Made by a program: the position numbers and the translations under genes | Assembly (NCBI RefSeq): GCF_902702915.1 | Contig: NZ_LR738849.1 | Coordinates: forward strand, 2,425,001 to 2,489,000 | Direction: 5' to 3' | Source: Desulfovibrio sp. 86 | GTDB taxonomy: Bacteria > Desulfobacterota > Desulfovibrionia > Desulfovibrionales > Desulfovibrionaceae | DNA: 64,000 nucleotides | In this document: piece after piece, positions 61,102 through 64,000 of the stretch | How the letters are laid out: each line of letters begins with the position of its first letter | Position numbering within the stretch: the stretch's first letter is position 1 | The notes under the pieces: generated by a model | Told to the model about the DNA's origin: nothing | Database searches by the model: none | What the model saw: the letters and a program-made list of their open reading frames with translations, nothing else

Positions 61102-62643
61102 ATGAAACTGGATAAAAAGGAACCCGGAGTGCCGGGTATTGTCAATCTTCCCGATCCTGCTCCGGGCAGGGGCGGGCGCAAGGTGGTGGTTCTGGCCCTG
61201 CTGGCGGTGCTGCTGGTGGGCGGAGCCGCCTATTGGCTCACGCGCGATAAAGACACGCGCGATCACTGGCGCGATCAGGCTGCCGCTGTCATCGACAATG
61301 CCACCAGCGGCACGCCCCTGGCTGGCGTGGGCGACGTCCTGCGTGACGCGCCTCCGCCGCCTCCGCCTTCGGTGGTGAGTCCCTATACGGCGCCGGGCAC
61401 CCTGGCCGGTCAGAATGTGCAGGGGACGGTGAACAGCCCCACGGATGCGACCATGCCCGGAAACGGGACTGCCGCCGGACCGGACGGCAGCGCGGCCCCC
61501 ACAGGTCTGACCCCGCGCGTTACGGAAGACAGCCGCGTGCGCCCGCAATTTGTGGAAAATCTGGCGGCATATCTGGTTTCGCGCTTCAAGCCCGGCCCGC
61601 GAGTCGGCACGCTCAATACCTCGGTACAGAGCGTCAATCAGCGTTTCGGTTCCAAGCTCACCGGCCTTGGCGACGGCGACGCCGGGGGCAGGGTCGCCCT
61701 TTTGCGCTATGCTTTTCATCCGACCATGCTGCAAGGGCTGTACAGCCTGTATGTGGACCGCTTCATGGAAGATATCGCCCGTGAAGCCAGGGCCAGGGAT
61801 CTCAACGCCGAGCAGACGCAGCAGTTGTATATGGCGTTGGCTGGCAAGTTTGTAATGCTTGCCGGAGCGCTTGAAGGCGTTGCCGCCACGCCTGACCTTG
61901 ACGCGCGCCTGCGCCAGATGGACGCGGCGGCGCAAAACACGGTGGGCATCAACAGCCAGATGGCCGAGGCGACATTTGAATACGACCAGTTGCGCGAAGC
62001 CAAGGCTTCGCAGGCCCAGATCAACACGGCCCAATTGCGTGTGGACGGCCTCGGGGCACGGTTTCGCCGTTCCCTTGAAGAGCAGGCCGTGGCGCAACGG
62101 GCGCTGGTGAACGCCGTCCGGCGCGGGGCCGGACAGACTATGGACGATGACGAGCTTATTTTTGTGGCCCGCTGGGCTGACCGCCGCCTCAAGCAGGACC
62201 CGCAGGCCATGGCCTCGGTGCAGACATCGGCGGGCATCCTGCGTGATCTTTCCCGGCGTTGCGCACAGGCCGCCACAGGCGCGCCAGTGCAACGCAATGG
62301 ATCTTCCGCTTCTCACAACGGTTCGCCCGCGCCGCATAACGGCGCGCCCGCTTCCTACCCAGGGGCAGCGCAGCAACCCGTGTACTCCGGCTCAATGACC
62401 GGGCAGGGAGCAGCACCGGGCGCGACGCAGGGGCTGACGCCGCCCGCAGGCAATGGCGCGTTGTCAGCGCCTGCTCCTGCTTCAGTACTGACTCCGACCC
62501 CGGCGCAGGTTCCGTCTCAGGGAATGGCCCCGGCTGTTCCCGCCGCGCCAACCGCGCCGCATGCAAGCCCGGCCCTCACGTTGCCAGCAGCGCGCCCGGA
62601 GGCCGTTGGTTCTCCGGCTCAGGTGGGCGGGCAGGGACGTTGA
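61102..62643 (+). CDS. membrane-anchored protein of unknown function
   Basis: 513 residues from MKLDKKEPGVPGIVNLPDPAPG, with an AAGGAG ribosome-binding site. There is one membrane helix (VVVLALLAVLLVGGAAYWLT, about residues 33-52), then a Pro-rich spacer. A helical central domain runs about residues 140-400 (FVENLAAYLVSRFKPG, HPTMLQGLYSLYVDRFMEDIAREARARDLNAEQTQQLYMALAGKFVMLAGALEG). A long Ala/Pro/Gly/Gln-rich tail ends the protein. The topology suggests the main part is outside the cytoplasm. No family recognised. It overlaps cobU. Confidence 0.8.
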   Translation: MKLDKKEPGVPGIVNLPDPAPGRGGRKVVVLALLAVLLVGGAAYWLTRDKDTRDHWRDQAAAVIDNATSGTPLAGVGDVLRDAPPPPPPSVVSPYTAPGTLAGQNVQGTVNSPTDATMPGNGTAAGPDGSAAPTGLTPRVTEDSRVRPQFVENLAAYLVSRFKPGPRVGTLNTSVQSVNQRFGSKLTGLGDGDAGGRVALLRYAFHPTMLQGLYSLYVDRFMEDIAREARARDLNAEQTQQLYMALAGKFVMLAGALEGVAATPDLDARLRQMDAAAQNTVGINSQMAEATFEYDQLREAKASQAQINTAQLRVDGLGARFRRSLEEQAVAQRALVNAVRRGAGQTMDDDELIFVARWADRRLKQDPQAMASVQTSAGILRDLSRRCAQAATGAPVQRNGSSASHNGSPAPHNGAPASYPGAAQQPVYSGSMTGQGAAPGATQGLTPPAGNGALSAPAPASVLTPTPAQVPSQGMAPAVPAAPTAPHASPALTLPAARPEAVGSPAQVGGQGR

Positions 62644-63335
62644 GCGCACGTTGCGTCTTTTTTGTGGGTGGCACGCGCAGCGGCAAAAGCGGCATGGCCC
62701 AGCGCTGGGCCGAAGCCGTGGCCCCGCAACGGCTGTATCTGGCGACCTGTTGGGCCGAGGACGAGGAAATGGCGCGCCGTGTGGCGCGGCATCAGGATAT
62801 GCGCGGCGCTGGCTGGCAATGCCTTGAGGAACCTCTGAATCCCGCCGCCGCCCTTGACCGTCTTTTTGCAGCGGCGACACAAACTGGCGGTGTGCGCGCT
62901 TCACAGACGCCATCGGCAGTGGACGGCCCGACAGCGCCGGAAGGACCAGACGGGCCAGACGGGTTGGCAGGGCCGGAAAGGCCAGAAATGTCGGAATGTC
63001 CAGGCGGGACGGAAAGCGCCGCGCCGGGCGTCATTTTGCTGGACTGCGTAAGCCTGTGGATTGCCAATCTTCTTGCCCGCGATCAGGGCGAGGAGGCAAT
63101 TTTGCGTAAGGTATCGGCCCTTGGGGAGCGCCTGGCCGCGCCCCCTGTGCCCGTGGCCGTGGTCAGCGCCGAAACGGGCTTGGGCCTTGTGCCCATGTCG
63201 CCCCTGGGGCGAGCTTTTAATGACGTGCTGGGCCTGGCCAATCAGGAACTGGCCCGGGTCTGTCACCATGTGGTTTTTGTCAGTTGCGGCCTGCCCCTGG
63301 CTCTCAAGGGGGCGCTGCCGGAGGAACTATGTTGA
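62640..63335 (+). CDS. cobU: adenosylcobinamide kinase / guanylyltransferase CobU
   Basis: Bifunctional enzyme of cobalamin nucleotide-loop assembly, 231 residues. P-loop GGTRSGKS (10-17), YLATCWAEDEEMARRVARHQ, LDCVSLWIANLL, VVSAETGLGLVPMSPLGRAFNDVLGLANQELA are CobU blocks. It starts at TTG 62640, overlapping the upstream stop codon. A Gly/Pro-rich insert of about 45 residues (PEGPDGPDGLAGPERPE) follows residue 80, making it longer than the usual 180 residues. Confidence 0.9.
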   Translation: MSARCVFFVGGTRSGKSGMAQRWAEAVAPQRLYLATCWAEDEEMARRVARHQDMRGAGWQCLEEPLNPAAALDRLFAAATQTGGVRASQTPSAVDGPTAPEGPDGPDGLAGPERPEMSECPGGTESAAPGVILLDCVSLWIANLLARDQGEEAILRKVSALGERLAAPPVPVAVVSAETGLGLVPMSPLGRAFNDVLGLANQELARVCHHVVFVSCGLPLALKGALPEELC

Positions 63336-64000
63336 ACTGCTCGCGCAAATACAGCGGCACAGCCCATAGAAGGGCCATGCCGCTGGTATTGTTGTGTCTT
63401 TTTTTAATGACCCTGTGTTTGGGTTTTGCCGCGCCGTCACTGGCGGCAGGCACGGCCGCCGCCGCGCGGCAGTGCGTCGTGCAGGCTGGCAAAGCCGTGG
63501 AAAGCGCCGATACGGCGGCTTTTGAAAAGCTTGTGGATATGGACGGCATCCTTGCTGCCGCTCTGGATATCTTTGTGCGGCGGGCCAGGCAGCCGCAGGC
63601 AGCGGCCGATCTGCCGCCCATGCTGGCCATACTGTTTTCTCAGGCCGCATCCGGCGAGCAGGGCAGCGCCACGGTGCGCGCCCTTCTGCTCAATGAATCA
63701 CGCGCCTTTATCGTCAACGGCATCAGTTCCGGCGCGTTTGCCGGACGCAAGGTGGAAGGGCGCGCCGCTCAGGGCGTGCTGGCCCCCCTGTTCGCGGACG
63801 CCTCCATTGGCCGCAAGGAAATTCGGCAGGTGGGCGAGGCTCGCGCCAAAAATGGCGACTGGCTGGTGCCCTTTACTGTCTACGATCACGGCAATGGCGA
63901 AAGCTACCGGGTGAACGGAAAAGTGAATTTTGACGGCGGCAGCACCGGGCGGCTGGTTGCTGTTGAAAACCTTGAAGCCCTTATGGGGCAGGTTGCCGAA
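63329..64000 (+). CDS. exported protein of unknown function (3' end cut by window)
   Basis: 224 codons to the window end. The ATG at 63329 overlaps the cobU stop and follows GGAGGAAC. A signal peptide MPLVLLCLFLMTLCLGFAAPSLAAG lies 16 residues in, so ATG 63377 could be the true start. The mature part includes AFEKLVDMDGILAAALDIFVRRARQP and GDWLVPFTVYDHGNGESYRVNGKVNFDGGSTGRLVAVENL, a small alpha-beta fold resembling NTF2/DUF-type periplasmic domains. I cannot assign a function. Confidence 0.75.
   Translation, partial: MLNCSRKYSGTAHRRAMPLVLLCLFLMTLCLGFAAPSLAAGTAAAARQCVVQAGKAVESADTAAFEKLVDMDGILAAALDIFVRRARQPQAAADLPPMLAILFSQAASGEQGSATVRALLLNESRAFIVNGISSGAFAGRKVEGRAAQGVLAPLFADASIGRKEIRQVGEARAKNGDWLVPFTVYDHGNGESYRVNGKVNFDGGSTGRLVAVENLEALMGQVAE

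Overview
The window is GC-rich chromosomal DNA that looks like a Desulfovibrio-type sulfate/sulfite-reducing bacterium (Desulfovibrionaceae). The inference rests on two paralogous Desulfovibrio-style outer-membrane porins, a taurine-to-sulfite pathway (Tpa and Xsc), a urea uptake/urease cluster, and short structured intergenic repeats. No phage or CRISPR array is visible. The only mobile-element traces are two short transposase remnants and hairpin-type MITE-like elements.

Layout. 1-9580 (minus): one nitrogen-scavenging block, urtABCDE (urea ABC importer) followed by ureD, ureA, ureB and a truncated ureC, behind a near-consensus sigma-54 promoter at 9561-9576. 9936-11037: a transposase remnant and an EamA/DMT permease. 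11348-15660: a sigma-54 promoter and pntAA-pntAB-pntB, a proton-translocating transhydrogenase whose PntB carries three tandem dinucleotide-binding (dIII) domains. 15960-28931: an organosulfonate locus with taurine-pyruvate aminotransferase (tpa), a sigma-54 activator with PAS domain, sulfoacetaldehyde acetyltransferase (xsc) behind its own sigma-54 promoter, a NitT/TauT-type ABC importer made of two different ATPases and two different permeases, a small membrane protein, a binding protein, and a CoA-acylating-type aldehyde dehydrogenase. 28960-29710: IS481-like remnant and a four-gene tRNA operon (Gly-GCC, Cys-GCA, Gly-GCC, Gly-CCC). 29938-38618: paaK, rsfS-gpmI-zinc ribbon, porin 1, and a PHP-domain/glycosyltransferase fusion. 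39172-46859: the complete phosphate regulon pstSCA / phoB-phoR-pstB-phoU with Pho boxes. 46884-54520: YkgJ-like protein, clpB with a DnaJ/CbpA-CbpM pair, uvrC. 54860-64000: porin 2, fliJ-motE-like-truA, thiD, a lipoprotein-free membrane-anchored hypothetical protein, cobU, and a truncated exported protein.

How it fits together. Taurine nitrogen would be moved to pyruvate by Tpa, and Xsc would split sulfoacetaldehyde into acetyl phosphate and sulfite; in a sulfite-reducing organism the sulfite can serve as electron acceptor. Sigma-54-type promoters in front of pnt, xsc and (weaker) tpa, next to a sigma-54 activator, suggest that transhydrogenase and sulfonate breakdown are co-regulated. The two most unusual items are (1) the triplicated PntB dIII domain, every copy of which lacks the Lys-Arg-Ser motif that normally holds the NADP 2'-phosphate, and (2) an importer whose two ATPases carry complementary defects, so that one composite ATP site is fully canonical and the other is degenerate.

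At the non-coding level there are at least five families of structured repeats (called A to E below). Several show compensatory base changes between copies, and several begin exactly at the stop codon of the upstream gene. All calls come from reading the sequence; no database search was run.
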